Assembly: GCA_963755705.1 (NCBI GenBank)
Contig: CAVWKW010000002.1
Location: forward strand, 656,790-720,789
Source: JBARDN01 sp963755705
GTDB taxonomy: Bacteria; Desulfobacterota; Binatia; Binatales; Binataceae
Direction: 5' to 3'
DNA: 64,000 nucleotides
The notes under the pieces are model-generated. The model worked only from the letters and a program-made list of their open reading frames with translations, was not told the DNA's origin and ran no database searches. Position 1 is the first letter of the stretch; each line of letters begins with the position of its first letter. A program made the translations under genes and the position numbers. This document shows positions 32,431 to 40,220 of this stretch, piece after piece.

Positions 32431-32555
32431 TTGAAACTTCATTGAATTATCGACGCGATTGAGACTCGCGGCTGGAATATTTTTCATCCTCTGCGAGCGT
32501 AGATCGCCGAGGGATGTTTGCCGAGATCACAGCCTACGGCCCCATCCTCGCGTCA

Positions 32556-32584
32556 CGATGCTTGCAAGAAAAACGCAAGCATCG
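32556..32584. promoter_or_regulatory. Ten-base inverted repeat in the 32354-32731 gap
   Basis: CGATGCTTGC (32556-32565) and GCAAGCATCG (32575-32584) around a nine-base A-rich spacer. It lies about 130 bases upstream of the sigma-54 promoter at 32415, a typical distance for an enhancer site of an NtrC-type activator, but could also form an RNA hairpin. The rest of the 378-base gap shows no gene. Confidence 0.45.
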
Positions 32585-32707
32585 CGCCGCCTCGCCCATC
32601 ATCCAGGTCACGTTGATGGCAGGCATCGCGAGGAGTCTCGGCCTCGGCGTTTACCTACCCTTGCGACAGGTTATGCAAAGGTCTCGGACGCGAAAGGATA
32701 TTCAATA

Positions 32708-32723
32708 GAGTATTAAAATACTC
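32708..32723 (-). terminator. Palindrome after the NtrC-type regulator gene
   Basis: GAGTATT-AA-AATACTC, perfect seven-base arms, starting nine bases beyond the stop of the minus-strand regulator gene. AT-rich stem without a long T-tract; a weak terminator or an operator. Confidence 0.4.
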
Positions 32724-32731
32724 ATCGCGTT

Positions 32732-34093
32732 TCAGTTTTCCTGGGAATAGCGATCCAGTTTGTTGTAGAGCGTCTTGGCGCTGACTCCCAAAACCTGGGC
32801 GGCGCGGGTTTTGTTGCCGCCGGTGAACTCGATCGTGCGCGAAATGATCTCGCGCTCGACCTCGTCGAGCGAGGAGCCCAGGCGCACCTTGAAGAAGCCG
32901 CTGTCGCTTTGCGAGGCGGAGCGAAATTCCTCAGGCAGATCGTGCAGGCCGATCATTCGTCCGTCGCAGACGATCATCGCGCGTTCGATCACGTTGCGCA
33001 GTTGGCGGACGTTGCCGGGCCACGGATGCGATCGCAGCGCCGCGAGGCATTCTTCGTCAACGCCCGCGATTTGCTTATTGTTGCGCTCGGCGTAGTGCGC
33101 GACGAACGAATCGATCAGCAGCGGCAGATCGTCCGAGCGCTCGCGCAGCGGCGGCAGCCGGATCGAAAAGACGTTCAGGCGATAGAACAGATCTTCGCGC
33201 AGCTTGTTGTCGCGCACCGCCTGCTCGATATCGCGGTTCGAGGCCGCGAGCACCCGCACGTCAAGCGGGATTTCAGAAGAGCCGCCCAGACGGCGCATCC
33301 GTTGTTCCTCGATTACGCGCAGCAGCTTGGCTTGCAGCTCGGGCTTCATCTCGGTGATCTCGTCGAGCAGAAGGGTTCCGCCGTTGGCCATCTCGAAGCA
33401 TCCTTCGCGTCTGCGATCGGCGCCGGTGAATGCGCCGCGCTCGTGGCCGAACAGCTCGCTCTCCATCAAAGTCTCGGGAATCGCGGCACAGTTGACGCCG
33501 ACATAGGCAGCGCCGCGGCGCGGGGACATTTCGTGAATCGTGCGGGCGACCAGCTCCTTGCCGGTGCCGCTTTCGCCGGAAATTACGACCGAGGCGGAAG
33601 ACTGCGCGACCCGCTCGATCGCGGCCAGCACCTTGCGCATCGCGGGCGAGCGGCCGTAGAGCGGACCGAGCTCGCCGACTTCGGCGAGGCGGCGGCGCAG
33701 TGCGAGATTCTCCTCGCGGACCTCGATACTGTCCGCCAGCGTCCGCAGCATTTGGCGCAGATGCGGCGGATCGACGGGCTTGCGCAGATAGTCGAGGGCG
33801 CCCAACTTGATCGCCTCAACCGCCTCGGGAATATCACCTTCACCCGAGATCATGATGGTCGGCAGATTCACGCCCATCTCGCGGATATCGCGCAGCAGCT
33901 CGATTCCGTTTTTTCGCGGCATTTTGACGTCGGCGAGCAGAAGGTGCGGATTGAAGGTCTTGATCAATTCGAGTGCGCGCACGCCATCCTCTGCGAGCTC
34001 GACGGTATAACCCCATGCAGTCAGCGACTCGCGCCAAGTCTCGTGGGTCGAAGTGTCGTCTTCTGCGACCAAGATTCGAGTTGGATGTGCCAT
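32732..34093 (-). CDS. NtrC-family sigma-54-dependent response regulator
   Basis: 453-residue activator. Receiver domain: ILVAEDDTSTHETW (acidic pair), phospho-Asp in HLLLADVKMPRKNG, ISGEG and Lys in YLRKPVD. AAA+ domain: Walker A ISGESGTGKELVA, the sigma-54 contact loop ERGAFTGADRR, Walker B GGTLLLDEITEM, and the Arg fingers in LREDLFYRLNVF. C-terminal Fis-type HTH: GGNKTRAAQVLGVSAKTLYN. All key residues are present. It is expected to act with the sensor kinase encoded upstream and to drive the -24/-12 promoters at 32.4, 36.8, 38.4 and 43.2 kb. ATG 34093 gives MAHPTRILVA. Confidence 0.93.
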   Translation of the reverse strand: MAHPTRILVAEDDTSTHETWRESLTAWGYTVELAEDGVRALELIKTFNPHLLLADVKMPRKNGIELLRDIREMGVNLPTIMISGEGDIPEAVEAIKLGALDYLRKPVDPPHLRQMLRTLADSIEVREENLALRRRLAEVGELGPLYGRSPAMRKVLAAIERVAQSSASVVISGESGTGKELVARTIHEMSPRRGAAYVGVNCAAIPETLMESELFGHERGAFTGADRRREGCFEMANGGTLLLDEITEMKPELQAKLLRVIEEQRMRRLGGSSEIPLDVRVLAASNRDIEQAVRDNKLREDLFYRLNVFSIRLPPLRERSDDLPLLIDSFVAHYAERNNKQIAGVDEECLAALRSHPWPGNVRQLRNVIERAMIVCDGRMIGLHDLPEEFRSASQSDSGFFKVRLGSSLDEVEREIISRTIEFTGGNKTRAAQVLGVSAKTLYNKLDRYSQEN

Positions 34094-34139
34094 TACTGAA
34101 CCTCGCCCAGACAAAGCGCAAATGTCATACCTAGAAAAA

Positions 34140-34163
34140 GACTAGCAGTTTCCCGGACTAGTC
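34140..34163. promoter_or_regulatory. Inverted repeat before the response regulator gene
   Basis: GACTAG (34140-34145) and CTAGTC (34158-34163) separated by twelve bases, about 50 bases before the regulator start. On the minus strand a TTGACT lies here as a possible -35 element. May be an autoregulatory site. Confidence 0.35.
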
Positions 34164-34245
34164 AAGTCCAGTTCGGAAAATTTTTCTGGATGTCGAGAAA
34201 TTATACACCCCCCCCGGAGACTGAACGAATCGGGCCGAGCCTATC

Positions 34246-34722
34246 CTATCGGGCCGAAATAGTGCCCAGCAGAATTGAGGCTTTTTGCGAAAGGCTGGCC
34301 GCAGCGCGGTATTGTTGGTTGGCCAAAGATGCCCGGGCGCTGACGAGTAGGTTGACGGCCAAATCGTAGCTCTCGGCATCAGCGTCGCTCAACCGACCGC
34401 GATCGATTCGCCCAATTGACGCGGCTACTTCCTCAACCGATTTGGCGGCCGCACCGCGCTGTTCCGGAGTCGAGTCGGTAATTAGCGCAGGCGTTGCAAC
34501 CGCACTCGGTGGGGGCGCATCTTTGTGCCGCGCAACGACAGGTATAGGCGCCGATGACAACGATGGCGGCCCGGCGGGTTCCGTCGGCGATGCCACCGGC
34601 GCTGGCGGAGCATCGGTTGTGACGATCACCGGCGCGGGCTGATAGAAAGGCTGCCAGGTAGCGCAGCCGATGATCGTCACGGACACTATTGCCGTGCGAA
34701 GCAGGCCGATGGACGTGTGCAA
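34246..34722 (-). CDS. Hypothetical lipoprotein between kinase and regulator
   Basis: 158 residues: signal with lipobox TIIGC (Cys 20), Pro/Ala-rich linker (DAPPAPVASPTEPAGPPSLS), then a helical domain (GAAAKSVEEVAASIGRIDRG, ASLANQQYRAAASLSQKASI) resembling a tetratricopeptide-like or coiled-coil module. It sits 16 bases after the kinase gene and before the regulator, so it is likely part of the signalling operon and may act as an accessory sensor at the outer membrane or periplasm. No family recognised. Confidence 0.6.
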   Translation of the reverse strand: MHTSIGLLRTAIVSVTIIGCATWQPFYQPAPVIVTTDAPPAPVASPTEPAGPPSLSSAPIPVVARHKDAPPPSAVATPALITDSTPEQRGAAAKSVEEVAASIGRIDRGRLSDADAESYDLAVNLLVSARASLANQQYRAAASLSQKASILLGTISAR

Positions 34723-34738
34723 GACTCGAATGTCCCCG

Positions 34739-36568
34739 CTAATTCAAATCGTCCGGATCAGGAGAGGGTTGGGATGAATCGGCGGAGGCGACGGGAAATT
34801 TGACCGTGCAGGTGGTTCCTTCGCCGGGTGTAGATGCAATTTCAATCGTCCCCTGGTTCAACTCGATCGCGCGTAGCGCGAGCGGCAATCCAAGTCCATT
34901 ACCTTCGCGTTTGGTAGTATAATACAGGTCAAAAATCTGTTGCATTTTGTCCGCCGGAATACCTTCACCAAGATCTGAAACTTCAAGCTCGACTATACCG
35001 TTGCGCGCGGTGCTAAGCAGCGTCAGGGTCCCGCCGCTCGGCATCGCCTGTGCGGCGTTCTGAATCAGGTTCGCAAGCGCTTCTGACACCATAGCGCGAT
35101 CAGCCCGAATCGGGGGTAATGCCGAATCCAGACGCAAGGCCACCGTCACGTTGCCGCCGGGCTTGACCGTCGAGCTTAACTCCGTGAGCAAATCATTGGG
35201 ATTGAATTCGCTTAGCTTGAGCTCGGTGGGACGCATGAAGCGCAGCATCGCTTCGACCGATTGATCGAGCCGGCGCACGTCGTTGCGCAGATGATCGAGA
35301 TGGCGGCCGATATCGCGCCCCGCCGCGGCATCGTCGCGCAACAAGCCGATGCGCAGGCTCATCGATTGGAGCGGGCTGCGCAATTGATGCGCCACTCCGG
35401 AGATCAGCGCCCCCAGACGAGCCAGCCGGCTCGAGAATTCCACCACGGTCTCGAGCTCGTGAACCGCGTTCATGTCGCGTAGCACCAGGAGCAGGCCCAT
35501 CGGGCTGCGGCTGCTGCCGAGCCGGAAAAATGACACCAGCATCGAGGCGCGCTCGGAATCGGCATGGTCGGACTTGATCGGGACATCGTGCGCTTCTGCG
35601 CCGGATTCCAGCGCCGCCTCCGCCATCAGGACCAGCGGATGGTTCTTGCGCAGGAGCACGCGCAGGAGGCGTCCTTCCGCGCTTCCGGTCCGAGGGATAC
35701 CCAAGACCTGGTGGGCTTCCGGATTGGCGAACAGCAGGGAGCCGTCGCCGTCGAGCAGGATCACGCCGTCGCGGATCGATCGAATCATTTCGAACGCATG
35801 GCTGGGGTTGGTTTCCCAGCGGCCGGATTCCGTATGAACCTGCCGCGACAGACGCTTGAAGCGATCGGCAAGGCCGCTTAAGTCATTGCCGGCGCCGTCA
35901 ACCGAACGCGCTTCGTCGGAACGGCCGAGCCCGGCCGCGATCAGGCTGAAGCCCTGAAACATCAGGTTGCGCAAGAGAATCGCGGCGACGCTGACCGCGA
36001 TCAGATCGACCGCTATAAATGCGGCGAACACGAGGGTAAGGTTGCGCGCTTGCGCTTCGATAAGCGCGGTCGTGATAGTCACAGAGACAGATGCGAAGGG
36101 CTTGCCTGCGATCTCGATCGGGCGTGCAATCGAGTATTCCCGCTGGACCGATAAGGCATGCAGCGACGCTAACGGCGACCAGCTCGAAAGGGTATTTTGC
36201 AGCATGCTCATCGAGGGCAGCGGGCGCTGCGATCTGCCGCCGTCCGCGTTGTCGGGCGCAACCATCACGGCACCATTCGGATCGAGCACGCGCGCGCGCA
36301 CGACAGCCCATCCAAAGGCCTGGGTGGATGCGAGCAGAGCCTTTAGCGCAGGATCGTTCTTCAGTGCGGTCTCGGGATCGAGGTGCGAGTTCTCGAGAGT
36401 CGTGCGAATCTGCTGATAGATCTGCTCGGTCATCAGGTTGCCGGAATCGGCGATACCGTTGACAATGTTTTTGATCGTGTAGGAGAGCGAGAACATCGCG
36501 ATCGCGATGGTCGGGAGCAGTTGCAGGAGCAGGAACGCAACCAGGAAACGTCCGCGCAAGCGATTCAT
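34739..36568 (-). CDS. Membrane sensor histidine kinase with PAS domain
   Basis: 609 residues. N-terminal helix (FLVAFLLLQLLPTIAIAMFS), a periplasmic region to about 190, second helix (LVFAAFIAVDLIAVSVAAIL), a HAMP-like linker, a PAS region (VILLDGDGSLLFANPEAHQV), the dimerisation H-box ALISGVAHQLRSPLQSMSLR with phospho-His in VAHQLRSP, and the ATPase with N-box NLIQNAAQAM, G1 DLGEGIPADKMQ, and G2 REGNGLGLPLALRA. It is the expected partner of the NtrC-type regulator downstream. Signal unknown; the envelope-protein genes around it suggest cell-envelope stress. Confidence 0.9.
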   Translation of the reverse strand: MNRLRGRFLVAFLLLQLLPTIAIAMFSLSYTIKNIVNGIADSGNLMTEQIYQQIRTTLENSHLDPETALKNDPALKALLASTQAFGWAVVRARVLDPNGAVMVAPDNADGGRSQRPLPSMSMLQNTLSSWSPLASLHALSVQREYSIARPIEIAGKPFASVSVTITTALIEAQARNLTLVFAAFIAVDLIAVSVAAILLRNLMFQGFSLIAAGLGRSDEARSVDGAGNDLSGLADRFKRLSRQVHTESGRWETNPSHAFEMIRSIRDGVILLDGDGSLLFANPEAHQVLGIPRTGSAEGRLLRVLLRKNHPLVLMAEAALESGAEAHDVPIKSDHADSERASMLVSFFRLGSSRSPMGLLLVLRDMNAVHELETVVEFSSRLARLGALISGVAHQLRSPLQSMSLRIGLLRDDAAAGRDIGRHLDHLRNDVRRLDQSVEAMLRFMRPTELKLSEFNPNDLLTELSSTVKPGGNVTVALRLDSALPPIRADRAMVSEALANLIQNAAQAMPSGGTLTLLSTARNGIVELEVSDLGEGIPADKMQQIFDLYYTTKREGNGLGLPLALRAIELNQGTIEIASTPGEGTTCTVKFPVASADSSQPSPDPDDLN

Positions 36569-36822
36569 ATTAATTCGGGCTTTCGAGCGGATGCTCGAGC
36601 TCTTGCGACCGGTCAGTTTCGAGTTAGTTGATTCTTCGCTCGATAGAAATTGCAGCAGAGCACTTTATTGGTGTTCCGTAAAGAACCGCATTTGAACCGC
36701 GCAGACCGTGGTTTGCGCTGGCGGCCAGCCGCCGTGGTTGGGGCGCGGCGTTTCGTTTTTACACGATCCGGAGCCTACCTTAACAAAGCGTCGAGAATGC
36801 GGCAATTTTCGGACCGGCTCGA

Positions 36823-36838
36823 TGGCAACGATATTGCT
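36823..36838 (+). promoter_or_regulatory. Sigma-54 promoter for the DUF883/holin-X operon
   Basis: TGGCAACGATATTGCT: GG at 36824-36825, GC at 36836-36837, ten bases between, in the 368-base gap between the divergent kinase gene and the operon starting at 36937. Very close to the TGGCAC-N5-TTGCW consensus. The rest of this gap shows no gene. Confidence 0.72.
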
Positions 36839-36936
36839 CACTGTTTCGTCTCGACGCGCGGCGCCCCTTGGCGCTGACGCGGCAGATACATTCTCATTTC
36901 AAACATCGCTCTTAGTTTCTAGGAGGTTTAAGTAAA

Positions 36937-37191
36937 ATGGCGGACAGCAAACTCGAAGACGGAATCGCCGCTGGAACCGAAGCGTACGAGAACGCGCGCA
37001 AGGCCGGCCGCGAGGCGCTGGATAACGGCTACGAAAGCGTGCGCGAATACGGCGAGAAATCGCTCGAATACGCGAGCCAGGCCGGCGAAGGCTTGCTTGA
37101 TTTCGTAAAGCGCGAGCCGCTCCTCGCGGTCGCAGGAGCGTTTCTGGTCGGATACGTGGCGGCTCAAGTCATCCGCCGGCTATCCGCGTAG
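36937..37191 (+). CDS. DUF883/ElaB-YqjD-like membrane-anchored protein
   Basis: 84 residues: amphipathic helix-rich N-terminus (GIAAGTEAYENARKAGREAL, YESVREYGEKSLEYASQAGE), then KREPLLAVAGAFLVGYVAAQ as one C-terminal membrane helix and a basic RRLSA tail. This is the layout of ElaB/YqjD proteins, which bind ribosomes at the inner membrane under stress or in stationary phase. ATG 36937 has a perfect AGGAGG 10 bases upstream. First gene of a five-gene run of small membrane proteins behind a sigma-54 promoter. Confidence 0.75.
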   Translation: MADSKLEDGIAAGTEAYENARKAGREALDNGYESVREYGEKSLEYASQAGEGLLDFVKREPLLAVAGAFLVGYVAAQVIRRLSA

Positions 37192-37200
37192 GCGCTGACG

Positions 37201-37542
37201 ATGCAGTCGCAAGAGGAATCGCCGGTACTGATATTCGACAGATCTGCTTTGGCGGAAAGCATCAAGGAGAACCCGCTGGCGGCGGTCGGCATCGCCACCG
37301 GAGCGGGTTTCATTCTGGGCGGAGGCCTGCGCACCTGGATTGGCAGATTGATGCTCGTGTCCGCGATGCGGATCGCGGCGCCAAAACTGATTATGGACGC
37401 GATCGCCGGATTGGGTGACAACCATGGCAAACGACACAGATCAACTCGAAGCAGAGCTGGCACAGGCAAAGAGACGGCTTCATCGGACGCTGGCGGAAGT
37501 GAACGAAAGAGCCGAAGCGGTCGGCGATCAGCTTCAGCCTGA
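37201..37542 (+). CDS. Small membrane protein with Gly-rich helix; C-terminus overlaps next gene
   Basis: 113-codon frame. The first 75 residues look genuine: a soluble N-terminus, then ENPLAAVGIATGAGFILGGG, a Gly-rich membrane segment like that in YqjD/DUF883 relatives, and LMLVSAMRIAAPKLIMDAIA. From about 37424 on, the frame runs through the next gene in another phase and turns Arg/Ser-rich, which is unlikely to be functional. The natural end is probably near 37420, so a stop may have been lost through a small indel. Starts nine bases after the preceding gene. Confidence 0.55.
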   Translation: MQSQEESPVLIFDRSALAESIKENPLAAVGIATGAGFILGGGLRTWIGRLMLVSAMRIAAPKLIMDAIAGLGDNHGKRHRSTRSRAGTGKETASSDAGGSERKSRSGRRSASA

Positions 37543-37711
37543 AAAGTTGATCGAGCGCTACTCCCTGCCGGTCCTGTGCGCCGCGGGCGCTGCGGGTTTC
37601 CTGCTCGGAGCCGTTGATGAACACTTCGTGGCGCTGGGCCTGATGGTAGCCGGCTCTGCAATAGTGCTGGCCGGCACCTCCGGCTCCTCGCCTGACCGCG
37701 AGACGCGATGA
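37424..37711 (+). CDS. DUF3618-like small membrane protein
   Basis: 95 residues starting MANDTDQLEAELAQAKRRLH, a helical N-terminus (TLAEVNERAEAVGDQLQPEK) with a leucine-rich pattern like DUF3618, then LPVLCAAGAAGFLLGAVD and VALGLMVAGSAIVLAG as two membrane segments. The ATG at 37424 is preferred over 37415. Its stop overlaps the ATG of the next gene (ATGA at 37708). It belongs with the YqjD/YqjE-type envelope-stress operon. Confidence 0.6.
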   Translation: MANDTDQLEAELAQAKRRLHRTLAEVNERAEAVGDQLQPEKLIERYSLPVLCAAGAAGFLLGAVDEHFVALGLMVAGSAIVLAGTSGSSPDRETR

Positions 37712-38079
37712 ATCCTCCTCACGAAGATCCGGTCCGTCGGCAGCCGCCGGGGGAGATCACCTGGCCTGAACTCGCCGAACGCGTCATCAGCGATCTGACG
37801 CACGTAATTCGCGTAGAAATCGAGCTGTTCCGCAATTCGCTCATCCCGATTTTTTCCGATCTTACCGATCGCGTGGTCGCGGGCCTGATCGCGGGTTTCG
37901 TGATGCTCGCCGGTGGAGTCACTCTGCTGGCGGCGCTGATCATGCTCCTGCATGAATGGCTGCCGTGGTGGCAGTCGCTGGCGCTAAGCGGCGCCGCCGC
38001 GATCCTGGCCGGATACCTGCTCACTCGCTTCGCGATGCGCTCAGCGAGCCATCACGAATCGAACGACGACGCTGTTTAG
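37708..38079 (+). CDS. Phage holin-X family (YqjE-like, DUF1469) membrane protein
   Basis: 123 residues: a soluble N-terminal helix (WPELAERVISDLTHVIRVEI) and two membrane helices (VVAGLIAGFVMLAGGVTLLA and WWQSLALSGAAAILAGYLLT). This matches the Phage_holin_3_6/YqjE group, which despite the name is not phage-linked and is usually found next to YqjD-like genes, as here. Overlaps its upstream neighbour by four bases (ATGA). Role: membrane organisation under stress, poorly known. Confidence 0.75.
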   Translation: MNPPHEDPVRRQPPGEITWPELAERVISDLTHVIRVEIELFRNSLIPIFSDLTDRVVAGLIAGFVMLAGGVTLLAALIMLLHEWLPWWQSLALSGAAAILAGYLLTRFAMRSASHHESNDDAV

Positions 38080-38098
38080 GCGGCTTATAGGAGATCTT

Positions 38099-38329
38099 AT
38101 GAAACCACTTGCCGGTCTTGGAGCAGTGCTTCTGCTGCTCGGTATTATCGGAATGGCGATGCCGTTCTTCACCACGCAGAACACGCATCAGGTCGCCAAG
38201 CTGGGCGATCTATCAGTCCAAAGCACCCGGCAGACTACGCATGTTATTCCGGTTCAAGTGAGCATTGGGGCTATTGTAATCGGCATCGTGTTGTTGGGTA
38301 CCGGAATTTTCAGCGGACGTATGCGGTGA
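38099..38329 (+). CDS. Small two-helix membrane protein, DUF3185-like
   Basis: 76 residues with two membrane segments (LGAVLLLLGIIGMAMPFFTT and VSIGAIVIGIVLLGTGIF) separated by a short hydrophilic loop. Size and topology fit DUF3185-type proteins, unknown function. ATG 38099 follows TAGGAGAT. Last gene of the operon starting at 36937, 19 bases after the holin-X-like gene; a separate sigma-54 promoter follows it. Confidence 0.6.
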   Translation: MKPLAGLGAVLLLLGIIGMAMPFFTTQNTHQVAKLGDLSVQSTRQTTHVIPVQVSIGAIVIGIVLLGTGIFSGRMR

Positions 38330-38364
38330 TTAGCAACTGTTCTTCGCGCTAATGCTATTTTTAG

Positions 38365-38380
38365 TGGCACGGGTAGTGCT
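38365..38380 (+). promoter_or_regulatory. Sigma-54 promoter for the PAS-kinase-receiver gene
   Basis: TGGCACGGGTAGTGCT: GG at 38366-38367, GC at 38378-38379, ten bases between; a full -24 box TGGCACG and a -12 box with one mismatch (GTGCT). An inverted repeat ATTAGC/GCTAAT lies just upstream at 38332-38356. About 80 bases before ATG 38461. Confidence 0.68.
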
Positions 38381-38460
38381 CTCCCCTCCGTAGGCGCATC
38401 CGGACCGTGTCGATTCACGAATATTCGGCGGCGCACTATGTATCGTGAAATTTATCTATA

Positions 38461-40164
38461 ATGCTGTGGAGTGCCTGCCGCCCGAAGAGAGGTCGTTTCG
38501 CGACCTCCTTTGCACCGCCCGCCGCGCGGTTCGGTTGCGTCCATGTGGCGTCCGGTGAAATGCCAATGCGTCGGCAATCTCTGCGCGCCGGAATCCGCCA
38601 ATTGACCCACCAGACCACGAGTCTTCGAGGCAAAATCGCCGATTTTGCGAGTGGATGGTCGCGGTCCAATCTGTTCGAAAGATTCTCGCAGTCGATTAAG
38701 AATTCCGCGATTTTCACTCTGGCTCGCGATGGCAAAGTCATCGGCTGGAGCGAAGGTGCCAGGCGGATGACCGGCTACCGAAGCGAAGAGATGGTCGGCC
38801 GGCTGTTCAGCCTGCTCTACCTCCCGCAAGAGGTGATGCGAGAACGTCCCGCCGAGGCGCTTAGGGTCGCATCAGAGCTCGGCAGCTTTTCCGAAGAAGG
38901 TATTCGCGTGCGCCGCGACGGCAGCATCCTGTGGGTCGCGATGACGATTCTGAAGGAGCGGTCGCGGTGGCGTTCCGATTTTCTCCTGACCTGCATCCTG
39001 ACTGACATCACCGAAACAGTTCGGTTGCGCAGCGAGGTCCTGCGCATGCGCGAGGCGCTATCCCCGACCGGAGTAGCGCGCCAGGAGCGTTTGCAGTCGT
39101 CGGCATTGGTGCACGATCTGAACAACATCTTGAATGCAATGTCGTTGCGGCTCGAGGTGATGCGCTCGGCGGCGCCCGCGCAGACTGAAAATATCGACCG
39201 GCTCCGGCGCCTGCTGAACGACGCGAGCGACATAACCAGGCACGTGCAGAACAGCGCGGGCACTGAGTTTCCGATGACGGGCCTCGCGGATCCGTCGGAT
39301 TCCGTCCGCGCCGCGGTCGAGCGGGTAGGCGGCCAATTGCATCAGCGCTATCCGCAGAAAGAACGCGTGTTTCACATCGATCTCGAAATCGGCGTGTGCA
39401 AACCGATAGCACTCGCCGCCGAAGATTTTGGCGATGCGGTCGAGCGGCTGCTGCTCAGCGTATGCGACACAATGCCCTTGGGTGGTGCGGTAATGATCAA
39501 TGCCTCGACCGACTCAAGACATCTGACTATCGCGATCGAGCCGCATCCGCTGATCGCGCCCGGCTCCGGCGCACAGAATCGATCGATCGACAGCTCGATT
39601 TTCGAGGCGGGCGAGATCTCGCGCTCGCTCGCCCAGTCGGGCTTGATGGCGCGTCTTGGCGCGAGCCTCCGGGTCGAAGATCGTGACGGCGCCGACGCGG
39701 TGATCGTCCTGACGATTCCTATTGGCGAGATCATACATCCGCATCCCGCGCATCGAGACGGCCTGAATCACCATCGAGACGGCGCGGGCAGTGCGAATCG
39801 TCCCTTGCAGGTACTGATAATTGATGACGACCGCGACAACCTGGAGGCACTGGGAGAAGCGCTCGAGGGCAAGGGCTACGTGGTTGCGGCGGCCTCTGAC
39901 GGATACGAGGGACTCAGGCATCTGCGCGGCGGCACGCATTTCGACTTCGTCATTTGCGATATTGGCTTGCCCGGAATTAATGGCTGGGAAATCGCGGAGC
40001 AGACAGCGGCGATCTCACCAGGGACCGAAGTTCTATTAGTCACAGGATGGACCAGTGAAACCAGCAGGCCCGATCCACGGCGCGAGTTGGTAGTAGACGT
40101 CGTGACGAAACCGATTGATTTCGAAGCAATCAACGCCCTCCTCACGCGCGCTGGAACAAAGTGA
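38461..40164 (+). CDS. PAS - histidine kinase-like - receiver hybrid protein
   Basis: 567-residue soluble signalling protein. A PAS domain spans about 80-190 (AIFTLARDGKVIGWSEGARR, MTGYRSEEMVG). The dimerisation helix carries a possible phospho-His in SALVHDLNNILNAMSLRLEV. The ATPase part is degenerate: FGDAVERLLLSVCDTMPLGG lacks the N-box Asn, and no clear G1 or G2 glycine box is seen. The C-terminal receiver is complete: VLIIDDDRDNLEAL, phospho-Asp in FVICDIGLPGINGW, VTGWTSE and Lys in VVTKPIDF. An ATG at 38560 is an alternative start. It may be a phosphotransfer protein rather than a kinase. A sigma-54 promoter precedes it. Confidence 0.75.
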   Translation: MLWSACRPKRGRFATSFAPPAARFGCVHVASGEMPMRRQSLRAGIRQLTHQTTSLRGKIADFASGWSRSNLFERFSQSIKNSAIFTLARDGKVIGWSEGARRMTGYRSEEMVGRLFSLLYLPQEVMRERPAEALRVASELGSFSEEGIRVRRDGSILWVAMTILKERSRWRSDFLLTCILTDITETVRLRSEVLRMREALSPTGVARQERLQSSALVHDLNNILNAMSLRLEVMRSAAPAQTENIDRLRRLLNDASDITRHVQNSAGTEFPMTGLADPSDSVRAAVERVGGQLHQRYPQKERVFHIDLEIGVCKPIALAAEDFGDAVERLLLSVCDTMPLGGAVMINASTDSRHLTIAIEPHPLIAPGSGAQNRSIDSSIFEAGEISRSLAQSGLMARLGASLRVEDRDGADAVIVLTIPIGEIIHPHPAHRDGLNHHRDGAGSANRPLQVLIIDDDRDNLEALGEALEGKGYVVAAASDGYEGLRHLRGGTHFDFVICDIGLPGINGWEIAEQTAAISPGTEVLLVTGWTSETSRPDPRRELVVDVVTKPIDFEAINALLTRAGTK

Positions 40165-40220
40165 ACCTCGCTTTCGCGCCCTGGTCAGGGCGCTGCCCAC
40201 TCACTACTGACTACTCAGTG

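Noticed and set aside
36802..36815. Minus-strand GG-N10-GC site as a sigma-54 promoter of the kinase operon
   Set aside because: Spacing is right and -12 reads TTGCC, but the -24 box (CGGTCC) is poor and the leader to ATG 36568 would be about 230 bases; not called as a feature.
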